DNA of 64,000 bases, from positions 1 to 64,000 of the forward strand of contig JACATO010000968.1 in NCBI GenBank assembly GCA_018389105.1, in the 5' to 3' direction. The notes under the pieces were generated by a model that saw only the letters and a program-made list of their open reading frames with translations, ran no database searches and had not been told where the DNA came from. This stretch comes from Nautilus pompilius (lineage: Eukaryota; Mollusca; Cephalopoda; Nautilida; Nautilidae). Below, one piece after another: positions 12,590 through 27,000 of this stretch (within the stretch, counting starts at the first letter, position 1; the number at the start of each line of letters is the position of its first letter). The translations under genes and the position numbers were made by a program.

Positions 12590-15034
12590 CAGGGGGCTCT
12601 CTCTGTCATTTAATGTCCACATGCTACCAAAAGCTTGTTGAAAACTTTCAATTACAGAATGAAGAAAGGGGAAGGGGAAAAAAAGGTGTGTGTGTGGGCC
12701 CACAGGTGGTTAAAAGTTTGCTGCTATTCCGTTCGAATGGGTAAAAATTCCAGCAATTCACATCAAATGCACATGGCAAAATACCTGAACAGCCCTTTTG
12801 CATCTACAGTGATCATGCAAATACTAGGGCTGTGTGGTATGATAGCATGATAGTCTGCGATTTGCTGTGACAGAAAGACAGGTCATGAATAAGGTAGCAT
12901 AATATAGGAGTTCTCTCATGCTTGTCTCTTTGCCTTCAAGTCTAAAAGATTGGCCTATCCAAAATGACCAACTCTATTATCCCCAAGGTAAAAACTTGAT
13001 AGATGCTTGACTACAGTTTCCTATCTCTATCCAATTTGATCAAGATGAAGGTTGCATTTGTTCATGGCAAAAGATGGATTGGTTGATTTATAACAAGCTG
13101 TCTTGTTGTCAGAAGTATGTTATCTGCCACAGTCATAACAGTAGCATTCTGTAGTTAATAAGTGCTACGGAGAAAAGAATTTCTCCAACTTAATGATGAA
13201 CAGTTAGCATAAAGACTGATTGAAATACAATTAAACCTGGAAAGTAGTAAAAAAAAAAGAAAAGAAAAGACATCTTTTTATTGTTATGAACAGGTGGTGC
13301 ATAAACATTAATGAAGTAGAAAGTAAGCTGAGTCCATTAATAATTTGAAGTAATGAAAAAGCAATAGGCAAAAATACAATGACATCTGAAAATTGTTTCA
13401 AATGAAGAGAATTTTAAACTGGTATGAACTAGAGAAAAACTAATTCTTTTGCCAATCACCCTCAAATCTGATAGTTATCCAAAGCACTGAATGGTTTTCT
13501 TGGAACAGAGAGGCAATCATATGGATAACTGTCACTAATTAGCTTCATGCATGCAATTATTGTACCCAACAACCAGTAAGACATTTCCTACTAAATAAAT
13601 GCCAACAAATATCAATGTCCTCTTTGGGAAAATCATGCACTGTATAAAACAGGATAGTGCTACCATCACCCATTGTGCAATAATATTACTTACCACACCT
13701 TCCCTGATTTCATTCCCCTCAAATATCTGAGAGCTGTCTCAGAATGACACATCAAAGTCTGCCTGCAGCTATCTTCTTCTCTGGACCAAGAGTATCCTGT
13801 TCAAGTTGCTGTTCAGACCAAAAGTGGACCAATTCACTAATATTCTCACAAGACAGCATGCTTGTAATTGCTTAACCTTATATGATGGTAACTATTTTAG
13901 GATTTTTTTCCCCAATATGTAGTTCTCCTTCATCAGTCTCAACTCTCTCTGATTTCTGAGAGCAGACAGACAATCTTTGCTATAATAAATAGTAGATAAT
14001 TACCAGGCAGCAATAATAAAATTTATCTCAAGTAACAAAGATCTGGGGACATTAAGATTATTGGGTTGTATGTTGGTGGCGAGGAGAGAGTTTCTTTCTT
14101 CTTGTTTAAAAGTGAGACTATACCTTTCATTTATGAGGCACTGGACACATTTCAGCTGCAACCTGATTGCTAACCAAAATATTTAATGAAATTTATTCTT
14201 CTTTGATACAAATGCAGATATTTTGAATTCAGTTTTGTCTGCCATGAATATTTATATATATATAAAAAATTCTATATCACACTGCATGCAGCTGGATTCC
14301 AGACAAAAGCGTACAGATCTCATGCTTATTTCTTTTTTTAAAAAAAAAGGGCTTGTATCTGCTGTTTGTGCTAGTTGCAGCTTGTTATTGAACAGATGCG
14401 AAATAATCAGTAAAAGCATATTAAAATAACTCAGGCACTTTTCATTCAATTTTAAATATCTAGGGAATGAAAGACTACATGCAGGTAGCAGTTTTGCAAT
14501 AAACTATTCAAATAAGAGTAATACTATAACATTTGCTTATTATGATTTAGTTGAAGAGAAGTCATTTTATGTAACAAAAGATGTTGACAGTAATTATTGC
14601 CTTAGCTGAAATATCTGTTGCTTCCTTTTGTTTTCAGGAATTCCTTGCCTAGTTAAGTTAGCCATTGTGCTCCATCAAGATTTCTTCATTTTTCTATTCT
14701 GTCCTCAACCAACATATCTTTGGCAGATCAGTGTCTTAAAAAAGCATTTCACATCTCAATGAACTTGACTAGAGTCTTTTCTATCTTTTGCATACCTTTT
14801 AAATTAAATTTGCGTCTACTTTTGAGTACAAAAGTACTGTACTCAGTATAGAGCTCAATGGTATGTCAGTCATTTCCCCAAAACTCCAGAAACATCATTA
14901 ACTAACACAAACAATATACATGCAAAAAAAATTGGTTTAATACATGAACTGGAGAATGACCCCATATATATATATAATACAGATGACTGGATCTTGTCTG
15001 AGTGCTAGTTTTCATTAATTATACTGCTGCCACA
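12590..15034 (-). other. COPZ1: Probable COPZ1 3' UTR (end approximate)
   Basis: AT-rich, CpG-poor sequence continues past the stop codon as far as about 12.4-12.7 kb, where base composition changes to CpG-rich intergenic DNA. An ATTAAA hexamer on the minus strand at 12609-12614 could direct cleavage near 12.59 kb. Other AATAAA-like hexamers lie closer to the stop (for example near 13275 and 14190), so shorter forms are likely. The far end is inferred from composition and one hexamer only. Confidence 0.35.
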
Positions 15035-15082
15035 TCATTTCAGTAATGACCACTTGATCTGTTCCTTTGCTGACTGCAATAC
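15035..15082 (-). CDS. COPZ1: COPZ1 coding exon 7 (last coding exon)
   Basis: This exon is 48 nt of coding sequence after the acceptor TTTAATAG. It encodes [15 protein letters not shown] and a TGA stop. The match to the conserved C-terminus of zeta-COP ([15 protein letters not shown] in human) is nearly exact, so the assignment is firm although the exon lies 27.7 kb from exon 6. Confidence 0.95.
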   Translation of the reverse strand, partial: VLQSAKEQIKWSLLK

Positions 15083-18000
15083 CTATTAAAAAAACAAACA
15101 AAAGCGTTATTGTGGGTGGTGGTACTGAAATCATTGTACAAGCCTTTAATGATAGAATCTGACTTGCATAATTGCAGCATCTTATTGTAAAGTATTAACT
15201 AGTAATCTGATCCATCATGTTGAGAGGCAATTAAAAAAAGGACAAGTGATAACCGTTCAAATCAATTTAATTAGTGCACAGTGTGCAAGCAGACTAATAA
15301 TGATCAGGTGGAGCCTTGAGTTATTATCAGATTAGTAAGTTTGAGACAGAACAAAATACAAGTAGATAAAATGCACCATGCAAGAAAAATCAACTTAATG
15401 GAGGATAAAAAGAGAATATTCATTTAAAGTATGACTAATAAGCAAATGTGTTTAATTTTAGCTCTCACTCAAGGCTTTTATTAGTTGCCTGTGCAAAATA
15501 TACTAATCAGAATCAGTTTTTGACTTGATCCAACAAGAAATGTAAGGTTTTTGCACCACTTCTAATGATGAAACCAGTGCTTGAGCAAAATAGTAATCTC
15601 CACTTTCAACTGAGCATGTAAGAACCTGAAGCAACTATTAAACGAAGACTGGAAAAGCTCATAAATGTTTCAAAGAATATGGAGAAAATACAATAAGAAT
15701 ACATTTTACATAAATATATTCAATAAATTCATTCCAAAGCCTACCAAAAGTAAAGCAATCATGAATGAATATGAAGATTAATGAATAACTAGAGTCTTTT
15801 TTTTGAGAAAGAAGAGATTATATAAAAAATATTTAAGCTAAGGCATATACAAAATTTCTTTTAAACAGATGAGAAGCAAAAAAATACCAAAACAGACAGA
15901 CAAACAAAGGACATAACAACAACACATTGCTAAATAATTATATAATAGCAAGAATCTTATTTAAAAATTAAAAAAAGAAATTTGTATTTGCCCAAAAAGT
16001 ACTTTCTTCTTGTACAAATGAAAATGATAAACAAACCAATCAGAAATGTCCATCCCAGATTTTCATGACTTTTGACAAACAGTTATCTTTATGAATACAT
16101 ACAAATACAAAATTCTATTCTTCACTTCTTGAAATATGGCCATTCAACAAACTCCAAATGTATACAGCTAAAGTTCTTAGTTTTCTTCCTTATAAAACTG
16201 AGGTGTTGACACTGACATAAATTAAATTGTGACTACAAACTAGTAGATGTCTTTTTTCTTAAAAAAAAAAAAAAAAATGGAATAGACATCACATCTGTTG
16301 GAATATCTAAAAAAATTGTGTATTACCAAAAATCTTACACTGAGAAAAATGCTGCACTAACCTAAAGGTTAGTATTTTCAGAGACAAACTGTACTTTACT
16401 GACATTGATCAACTATGATTCAGTTTCACTATAACAGCTTTTTTTAAAATTAAATTACCAACAAATAAATTCCCATAGTATCACATAAAAGAGAGAACTT
16501 CAGTGATTACTAAACATTTTATAATGGTAGCAGGGAACAAAATAATCCAATTGTAATCTCCAGCTGCAAGGGGTGACCTTGTATACCTGGTACTTTGATT
16601 CCAAAAATGTCATGAAACTGCTTTCCTTATAGTTCCTAACAACATTATGACATCAATGCTATATCCCTTGATCCTCAGCAATTTTTAGTAGCATACATTT
16701 GTTCTGCATACTGGCTCCAGTCACTAATCTTTTGACCGTCTTCAATGCCATTGTCAGTAGAAAAAAAAAAAGAAAAATAGAGAAGCTGCCACTTTGCTCT
16801 TAGTCCAACATACTGATTACACAGATTGATCACATTTTTGTAGCTTTTGTATTGACTTGGAGCTCATCACTAAAATAGATTGTGATTCAACTTGAAGATA
16901 CTGCTTCAGATATGGCCTAAGTCGAAAGATGAATGCACAAACAGTTATACTGCCATGTTTGAGGAATTCAGCGCAGATACAAAAGCTGAGAGATTTTATG
17001 CAGTTTTCCAATTTATAATATACAATAACAGGATGCACGTTTGCACAGATGTTTTTTCAGTAATGAGCCTGCATAGAATCTTAGCCAATAAATCTATAGT
17101 TTCACCAAAGTTTAATGAAACAAATAATATCATTTAAGTTAGATTTAAAAAAATATATTCATAAATGGATTATGCTTTTAAAATAAGATGGTGATGGGAT
17201 ACATTATCAAATGCTTCTCAGGTTTTGTCAATAAATTCATTGAGGTGTAACTGAAGTAAAACCAGACTGCAAAGAGAGTTCTAAAACTGATCTTTTGTTT
17301 TAATATAACTAATCATTTGGGCTTTTCATGTTTCTATTGGTATTCTGTATTTCATTGGGTTTTTAGTATTAACTAGTAACTTGGAGTTATTTCCCTTTAT
17401 TAAGCCTACCTTATTTTCCAATTTTGCTCTGGAGAATTAATTAAAACATTGCACTGGCAGAAGCAGATAACTATACTATACTGAGGTTTAAAAAGTTTAG
17501 TCTATAGATAATGGAAAAGCCAAACAATGAAAGTATAAAAAATTCACTGTTTACCTTCGCAATAAGTTCTCAATTACTAAAGAAATGAAAATTCTGGAAA
17601 ATCTCACAAAAATTACCATGCAGGATAATGCAGAATTCTGATGAAATTGCTGAGTAATAAAACGTAGCACAGAAAACATCAACACATTATGATTGCTGTA
17701 TTATCAAAAACAATTCCAAGCAAATAAAAAGAACACTAAATAAGGCTAAAAAGATGGTTAGTAAAGTCATAATTTTCAGCATTGATTTGACATCTTAGCA
17801 TTCAATTTCCAGAAAAATACAATCTGAAAAAGGGATGAAAATGAACCTAGTTTCATAAGAAATAAAACTGAGCTTTAGCTATGTAAACATGGAGTTCTTG
17901 CCCATTGTTCACATATTCACCCATGGGTAGGTTATTTGATGCTTTTGCAATATTGTGGTCACAACTATGATCAACATTTTACCTTTACCCAGAGATAACC

Positions 18001-21000
18001 CAGTAACTGAGGAATATGAAGAGTTTTTATGCATTAGTATGCAGGTTATGGCTTTAACTTAAATTATCGCTCTCTCTCAATACCCAAGATATTTAGCAGC
18101 ACTGAGCTGAGGCCATTTTAAAAGTTTTTGTATCAATTAGTATGGATAGAGTTACATTTGTACATTTTTTATTTTGAGAGAGAGTAAAAATGGTTGAGGG
18201 GGTATAATAGTGAGTTACTAGGTTGTATACTTATGCTTCAATGACTGTATTTCAGAAAATAGTAAGATCTAACAAAACATTTTGCATGTATCGTTTACAT
18301 TCATAAAGACAACTGTGCGCTAAAAATCATCAAACCTTAGCCAGCTGCTTGAGGCCCCTAGTTAAACTGACATGGAATGACTATTGTATTTATGAACCAG
18401 AAATGCACAACTGTCATTACAACATATGGATTCTGTGAAAGAATGCCATTTTTTCTCTCCAAATTAAACATGAAATATAATGAATTACAATTACTTTATC
18501 TATAAATAATTATTAATATAATACTAGGCCAAGATTAAAAACTATAATAATGACCATAAATATATTGGAAAAGAACTAGTCTTAAAGATGGCATTTGTTT
18601 GTATATATTTTGAAATAAATACTGTATTGGTTCTAATTGCTACCACAGATGTTCATTGAAATTCATCAATATGGAAGTTGGGGGTGGGTGATTATTGGGG
18701 CAGAACAAGTCAAAATCTTCTGAAACCCAAACCTTCCTACAGTCAGCAACAGTCAAGTCGACTCAATACTATATAATATCTCCAGATGACAATAGAAGCC
18801 AAGTAACACTACACATGTGACAGACAGATAACATAGATTTTGGATTTAAGTGAAAGAAAATAATAAAAAAAAACCCCATTAAAACATTATTTAAGCAATT
18901 TTACTTAGTTGATTTGTCAGTGGTATAGAAGAAACAAAAAGATAAAAATCACATAACACACGCAATTCAAAAAGCAGACCATCCTCGAAACAGGTCTGAA
19001 GGAGAATGAATTCAGATAACCAGATGATTTGTCATTGTGACATCAAGGGAAAAAATAATGAGGACACAAATAAGCTCCCCACTTTAGACTTCAAAGTGGT
19101 CCCAATACTGAAGCACAACAAATAATGATCTGATACAACAACTTTGACAAAACATTCATAAAGTAGAGGATGGGTGTTAATTGATGTTGTTCTGGGTGAC
19201 AATTAGAACCAATACAATAATTTTAAAAAATCTGAAAGTTTATTCTACTTGTAATGCTATACTTTTAGGTTGCTGGTATTGATAAATTTATTATTATTTC
19301 ACAACTATAAATATAAATCAATTTGTCCTCAACACTTTTGTTTGACATAGCATGGCAAGCATGAATGATATTTTGTTATTTCCATGCATGCATGCATGCA
19401 ATGAAAATTACAGACTACTATCTACTATGAATGTTCAAATTAAATCCAGCTTGATGTCATTACGGTAATGTTACTTTAGCTAGCTTTCATTTGAATGTTT
19501 CTAATATGTAAATTTAGTGATCATATGATATATCACACATAAACACATTTGGCATAAGTTAAAAGATACCACCCATGTTTTTTTAAAAAAAGCACCTGTT
19601 AAATCTGAAAATCAAATATGGCACTGGCAAAATATAATACTTTGCAGTACAGCTTCTTGTCATATGCAAAGCAGCAATACACTAATACATTGCATGTTTA
19701 AGATTAGCAATCCTGGTCTATGGGTGTGTAGCTTATTCCTATCACAAAATCTGTATTGGGAAGTCCCAGAACTGGGTTTATCAAAACATTTTTATAGGGA
19801 TCTGTTGAGGATAGCTACACATGCCCAATAGAGTTCATGTCTGGCAAAGTTGTAATGTTCTGACACTCCATCTCTGTGCTGTATGGTTGATATGAAGATG
19901 GGCATAATCTTTCTTTAAAAAAATCTCTTTAAACAGGTGATCATTGGTATGAACAGTCACACTTTCTTTACAGATCACAAACTGCAACTGTCCAGCGACC
20001 TAATTGCATCCCAACATCATGACAGCCCTTCCATTGGGCTTCATGCTATGGATGAAACACCTAATGGTTCTCGTGAACACCTGCACATGCACATATTTTG
20101 CCACATTTGCACCTGAATGTTGTGGTATGGTTCAGATTAAGTTTACCTGCTTATCTCCCCTGCACTGTAATATATGCAGTAAGCATGTTCACGCTGCTAC
20201 TAGGCATAATGAGATGTCCAAATTGTCACTATTGTATCCATTTGCTTTGCCCTTTGTTGTTTCCTGCTTCTCTTCATATTATATATATATATATCAATAA
20301 ATCATAAATAATTTATATAATCAGTCGATATGCAGACAAACCAATTACCAGTATTGTTCTCTTTAATATTGATGGAAAAAAACTAGTTATCTTATCTAGT
20401 GAAATCTAATTCCAGTGGTTTGCAGACATAATTCAGCATTAAATGGACTAGAGATCATGGACTGCTGTTACTTTTTAAAAACATATTACTAATCTTACTA
20501 ACTAGTAAAGCTCTAACTAAAAAAAAAAAAGAAAAAAAAGGGGGGTTTCCAACAACAAAAGAGAATTTGTAATTATACACTTTTGTTTACTTTAGTTCTT
20601 TTAAGCTAATATCAGCAAGCTGAATTTCTGCATAGAGAAATTGCACAAAGCCTGGATTAATAAATAATAAAGTCAATCACAAGATTTTAGAAATGTTTAA
20701 AACAAGCACAAAAACAGCATGCTGCTATACCGATCTCAGTATATCACTGGCAGACCTTTGACCATTTTTTTTTTACTAACATCAAATTTTCTCTCCACCA
20801 TTGCAGTTTTGGCTCATGAAAAACGGAACAATTTTAGATGTAATATTCAGCAGTGTCATCCGAACCCATTATTGATTTATCCAGTCATCTCAGTCAAGTA
20901 CTACTGTAGTTTACTATATACTGCCAAGTATTGATGTACACCAGTGATGCCAATACACCAGGTGACCTGGAGCTAACTGTAAGCTGAACATTAATGTAAA

Positions 21001-24000
21001 CAGACAAAACTTTAAAAAAAAAAAAAAATAATCTTAAAACCTTTGCATATGACCCTCTGAAGAAAGAACAAGCAACATTAGCAGTGATCAAAACTGAATT
21101 TGCTTAAATAAATCAAGACAGCTGTAAGAATCAGAGAAGCAGAGATGGCAGAAACTACTAACTTGTGGATTAGGCTATCCTCTCTCTCTCTCTCCAGCAA
21201 AAGAAAAAAAAAAAGAAAGATATGCACTAAATATTTGGCAGCGGAATTATCCTTTTTTTTAAAAATCCCATTTACAAATACATTCTGATCTGACTTGACA
21301 TTTGTCAGAATGCTTTCTCCCTTCTCTCTCATACATGTAGAAAAAAAAAATTAATTCTGTCAAACTACAGTTGTAAGAAAACAGATTATTGTGGGAAATC
21401 TTTTAGTCTTCCTGTGAGGGATAATCCTTAATATAGTGTTTGTTTAAAATTCAGTCTCTACTGATACAGGCTGTTATTCTTAAGTTTCTCTAGCACTGTT
21501 CTGAATCAGCTTTACAATTAAACTAATTTGTACCTATTCATAACCACGCCAACAGTCTGGCTGGAATGGCTGCCCTATGCTGATAATTAGAAAGGTCAGT
21601 ATGTTTGAAGTGCAAAACATTTTTCTAAAAAAAAAAAAACTCCTCAGGAAATCTTAATGACATACATCAGTGCTGATAGTAAGTGGAAAGTCAGTTCCAC
21701 AAGTCTGACAATGTTCAAACATACCACCTAACCACCATATATGCCAAAGTTATGTAGAATTCTTAAGGTTGCTTTGGCCAGGGAACATTTCAAGTAGCTA
21801 CTGTTTTAATAATAAGTTAAGCAAGCATATTCTGGTGCATATGTGACCACTCACATAATAATACATAGTCAAACATCAAATCAGCATTTTGATGTCTTTC
21901 TTGTAAATAAAGTCACCAGAATATTAAGAACAAATAATGGTGTACTAAGGATGGTATTCAGAGCTCCATAGAAAATAATTCATTGCTGCTCTCCAGATAA
22001 ATGGGGTGTTAAAACAAGCCTCTTTCAGTGCAGAGTTCTTTATACCTCAGCATGATTTTTGAAGGGAAAAGGATTAATTGAGCATGAATCCCATAGCTGC
22101 TCTTCTCTATAACACACTAAAACAACAAATCCTGGTAATCTCTGACAGTTTGGAAGTCACTGGTATTCAACTAAGTATAAATATTTAATCTCTGACTACA
22201 TTTATGTAGCACACATACGGTTTACAAAATACATACACTAACAATTTGTGTAGACAGACTTGTGAACAGATCTTGTGCAGTGTAGAATGAATGCCAAGTC
22301 CACAAATATACGTGGATCTCACTCAGCTCCAGAGATGCCAGCAAACACATTTTTAAAACTATTTCTACTTAAACAAAGGGGGAAAAACCCCTTTGTAAAT
22401 ATTTTTTCCCAATCTTTATTTTAACAGATAAGGCAAAATGATCGGATCAAAACAAATGAGACAGACAGACAAAACAGATTTTTTTAAGAAATGATTTTAA
22501 AAAGAGAGAAAGAAAAAGATGATTTGTAAGTACAACTGCAGAGTTAAAAAATAGTTAATTATTTTCAGGTGTCTTCCTATTAGAATAGAATGTGATAAAT
22601 GTTTTAGGGTTTTCCAAAATCATTAGTTAATTTCCATTAATTTCCACAAAGTTTGTTAATTTTTACTCCACTATAGGCACATTCTGACAAGTGGCTAGAA
22701 CGTCTAGTTACAGATCTATCCATCATAATCCGTGTGATGTTGATTGTTTTTGTACACTAGTGCGAAAGATTTTAGGTATCTTTCTAAATATATCTACCCA
22801 CACTATATTAATGAATCTTTGCACATGCTGTATAAATATGAATTACTCATGATTACCAATTGATAAAACTTGACAATGGACCTCTGGCCTCATAGTCCTT
22901 TCTATTATCAAATTCTACATCTAACACCATATAATAATACTGTTAAGATTGAGAAAATCTAACAATCTCTGCATAGAATTACTTGAACAAGTCTTTGTGG
23001 TATTTTTGTTTTTGGAAAGAACTTCAATACTTATTTATAGTGAACTTTAAGATCATATTCGTGACAGAAAGTATGAATATTCTCTGATAAAGCTCAGAAA
23101 ACCTTTAACTGTTTTATTTAATTTGTAAATACAAAAGGTACTACTCTTCCACATGAATTAAGATCAGCAAATGTTACGATTTTCTGATTTAACCAGAGAC
23201 TGGCCTAACAATTGCTTTAAAATTGTTCATTAAAAGGCAGCATATAAATCATATTATAAAAGATTCTCAGTACAGATTTCTGGCTGAGAAAAATCTTGTT
23301 GAGCCAATCTTTTAAGTTATTTTGTTTCATGTGGATGTTGTTTATCTTAACTTCAGTAAGACTTAATAAAGTTCCAAATAAAACTCTAAAAGAAAATGAA
23401 TGTAGTAGACTTGTATGGATAAACTTCTCTGAAAGTACATGTAATTTTAAATTGTTGTTATATCAAAACGTTTCTAGCAATGTAACACATGGATTAGTTT
23501 TGGATAACCTTTATTTACATACATCATACTAAAATCTATGTCAGAGCTGAGAGTAAAATGGAGAAAATTTTCAGATAAACCTGAATCATTTATCAGATTG
23601 GTCAATTAAGTTCAACACTAAAAAAGAATGAGAAACCATGATCCTTATCATATGAAGAGTATACAAATGGAAAATGTAGTTTTAGAAAAGAATCGTGAAG
23701 TGATTATCAACAAAAAAAAAAATCTGAATGTGAATACAGCTGCTAACAAAGCTGGTAGGACTAATTAACCAAGATATCAAACATGGAAATTAATTTCAAT
23801 TCCATTATACAAGGTCTTAGTTTGTCCATGTCTTGAATATACTGTGCATACATAAGGATTTTAAGGGTATTAAATTATTGAAAACTGTTCAGTGTAGACT
23901 GATTAGGAAGTATCTTCTAAATGTTTAAAGCCTAGAAAATAAAAAAAAAATTACTACAAACATAGATACCTGGTTTGAACTTTAGGTGTAGGTTTTTCTT

Positions 24001-27000
24001 ATGCCTGTGGACAGAAACAAGTTTTTCCAGATATCCACAGTCACTAATACTAGGTCATAATTACAGGTTGGCTAATATTTCAGCACAACTTGATAGTTGG
24101 AAAAAACTTTTTTTAATAGTAAAAGTGTAAATGAGTTACTGCCAAATGTAGCCATAGATCAATATTAAAAAAAAACAACATAAATCCATCTCTTCACTTG
24201 GGGCCTGGCATAATCAAATGTTGTTGTATCTAGTACATATATATATATATATATTTAAAAAAAAAACAGGTGCTCCTATTCCATGTAAACCACCTCCTAA
24301 ATAAGGAAGAGTTGCTGCTTAATACAAGGCTTCTATAATCTTTTCTATATAATAACTGGATTCAAAAAAGGTGAAAAAGTTATCAAAAAGCTGCTACCAA
24401 CAGTGATTTTGTTAATGATATTAGCCATTTGCACCCAACATAAACAGAATATACATATACTAATTATTGCCTGTTTATAGGTTTCTCTTATTACAAAAAG
24501 TGTAAGAAAAATTTGACAAAATCACAAAAGTCAGTCCATCTTTCACACTATGCGAGCAGACACAAAATGTTTAGCTTAACAAAAAACAGTTAATAGTTCA
24601 GTCACCCTCCTCATTCTTTTACAGGTTAGTATGTTTGTGCATAGATATCTAAAACAAAGACATTACATTCTTCTTTTTTGTGGTATCCTTGAAATTAAAA
24701 AGTTAAAGTTTATATTTTAAGCCAGCCAGCCAATCTGGACCTTTAAACTAATGTGTTGTGTGTATGCAATTTTACTGAGAGAAAGGTGATGAGAAGAGAA
24801 AAAAATTTTCACACACACACACATACAAAAGACAAGAAGCTTTATTTGTATAACTCACTAATGATGCAGTATTGAAGCTTGAAATAAAAAAAAAACAGAA
24901 AATCTGGAAGGTGATATACTGCTGATGCTAGCAGTGATTCATTGGCAATTCTTCAGTAAATCAACTTCACCGAGATATGTGGAGCAATAAAATCTGTATT
25001 TGAACTGATGAACTCGGTGTTTAAAATAGCCACAGCTTTAGAGAAAGCAAATTAAATGAGAAAACAACAACAAAGAACTAGTAAGGTGTGTGTGTGTGTT
25101 TTTGTATACATATCTTCGGCAAGCTTCAATGCATGTCTAGATGCTGTCACCTATCTTCCATGGTCTTAGAATACCAACCATAGGTAAGAAAACATACAAA
25201 TCAAACAATCCACTGAAAGCAAAAAGAAATCAGCTCTTATGATTTAAAAATAAGAAAAAAAAAAGAGTTAAGAGTCATGCATTCATGTAAATAAATCAAG
25301 AAATATAAGTTGTATTAATTGGGAAAGACTTAAGCACCATTTTCATGACTGATAGGTATAGTTTTAGCATTTGGTTAAATAAGGATAGTCAACAGGGAAG
25401 AGAGGACCAATTAGCCATCATTATTAATTCCAAAACTCGCAAACAAAAACATTAAAAAGTTATCAAAAATAAATGTAGATACTAATAAAGTGCCAGTACA
25501 AGTAATTTTTCCTTGGGCACTCAAAAAAAAAAAAAAAAGTAAATTCCTGCCTGTATTCTTTTATCCAAATACTTTAAACCTTTGTTCTAGTTAATTGTCA
25601 TTATCTAGGGATGGTGTCATTCTCTTAGTTTGTTCCCCATTACCCCCAACTGTTACTTGGGGCCTAGAGCATTAGTCAGGCATCTCTATCTACATCTCTC
25701 TTTCACACACACACACAGACAGACAGAGAATGCTACAGCTACCACAAATGTACTTGCTCCTCTCCAATTCTTAATTCTTGCTGACCTAATGAACAAACCA
25801 ACCATAAGTCCCTACTATAACTCTTCACTTTTAGATGTGGAAGGATACTGGAATTGGATACTTAGAGGAGCAGCAAGAAATAGCAAGGTATGACAAACTG
25901 AACAGTTCCTGACTGGGATTCAAACTTAGTACCTTGAACCTAGCAGTCCACCAACAGACTCCTATGCCAATCCCTTCATGTTAGTTCATATCCTAAGTCA
26001 TTAGGACTGCTACTATTTAGAATAAATTCCACCTCCCAAGGGCATCACGAGTTCACCACCATAATTTATCTTGTGAAAGTAAACAAATTGCTAGAGTTGA
26101 GTAATCTTGTCAGGAACATACCTTTAATTGATAAAGATTTTGCTTACAAAAGAGCTTAATGACCAGTAACTTTTATTTATTTATTTTTCATAAAGAGGAG
26201 GGAAAGAAGTTAATTCAAAATATTTCAACTGCAAGAAAAGTTAGTTTTTTTTCTTCCTTTTTCTTTTTAAAAAAAAAAAAATAGCCAAAGAAACTGAGCC
26301 TTGCCAGTCAGAAGAGATGATGTTCACCATGAAATATAGTGCACAAATACAGGAAAAATTGCAAACAAGCACCATGGAGAAACATGGGATAACAAGAAAA
26401 GTTAATTGGATATCTGTTTTTTTTTTTTTTTTTTTTTTTAGTGAGAACAAATGTATTTATTAAGGAAGTAAGTGAACCATTCTGAAGGAATGTCAAAAAA
26501 AAAAGAAGAAGAAGAAGAAAAGTTGTTTTGGACCGCCAACCTGACATTAAACCTTTCTGGCATGTCATCGGTGGAGTAATGAAAGAATAACCTAGCACGG
26601 AAAACAAACAAAATAACAAATTTGGAAAGAATTTAACAATAATTCCAACACAAGACAAGACCTGCCAACATTGAGATTTTCTGGATATGAGAAACTGCAA
26701 ATTCTTCATTTACAAATTGTCTTCACAAAAATAGTTAAACAGAATCATAAACAAGATGATCAAACAGTGAAAGTTTCACTTACAAAGTAATAAATACATG
26801 GCGAGTTCCAACGAGCAGATTTCTTGCGCAAATGCGCTAAAGTGTAACAAAACTCTCAATTTCTAGCACTTTCTGAAGCATTTAACTAAACATCTATGCT
26901 TTAACAAGTTAGGAAACAGGAAACAGTTCATTAATGTGGTTAACTGCTGACACTGAATGAGACTGTGTTCCACCAGGTAACAAATGGAACTTTAGCCGTC

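Noticed and set aside
26241-26709. Overlapping minus-strand frames with Leu/Phe/Lys runs
   Set aside because: They are created by a 23-nt T run and GAA repeats; no conserved sequence.
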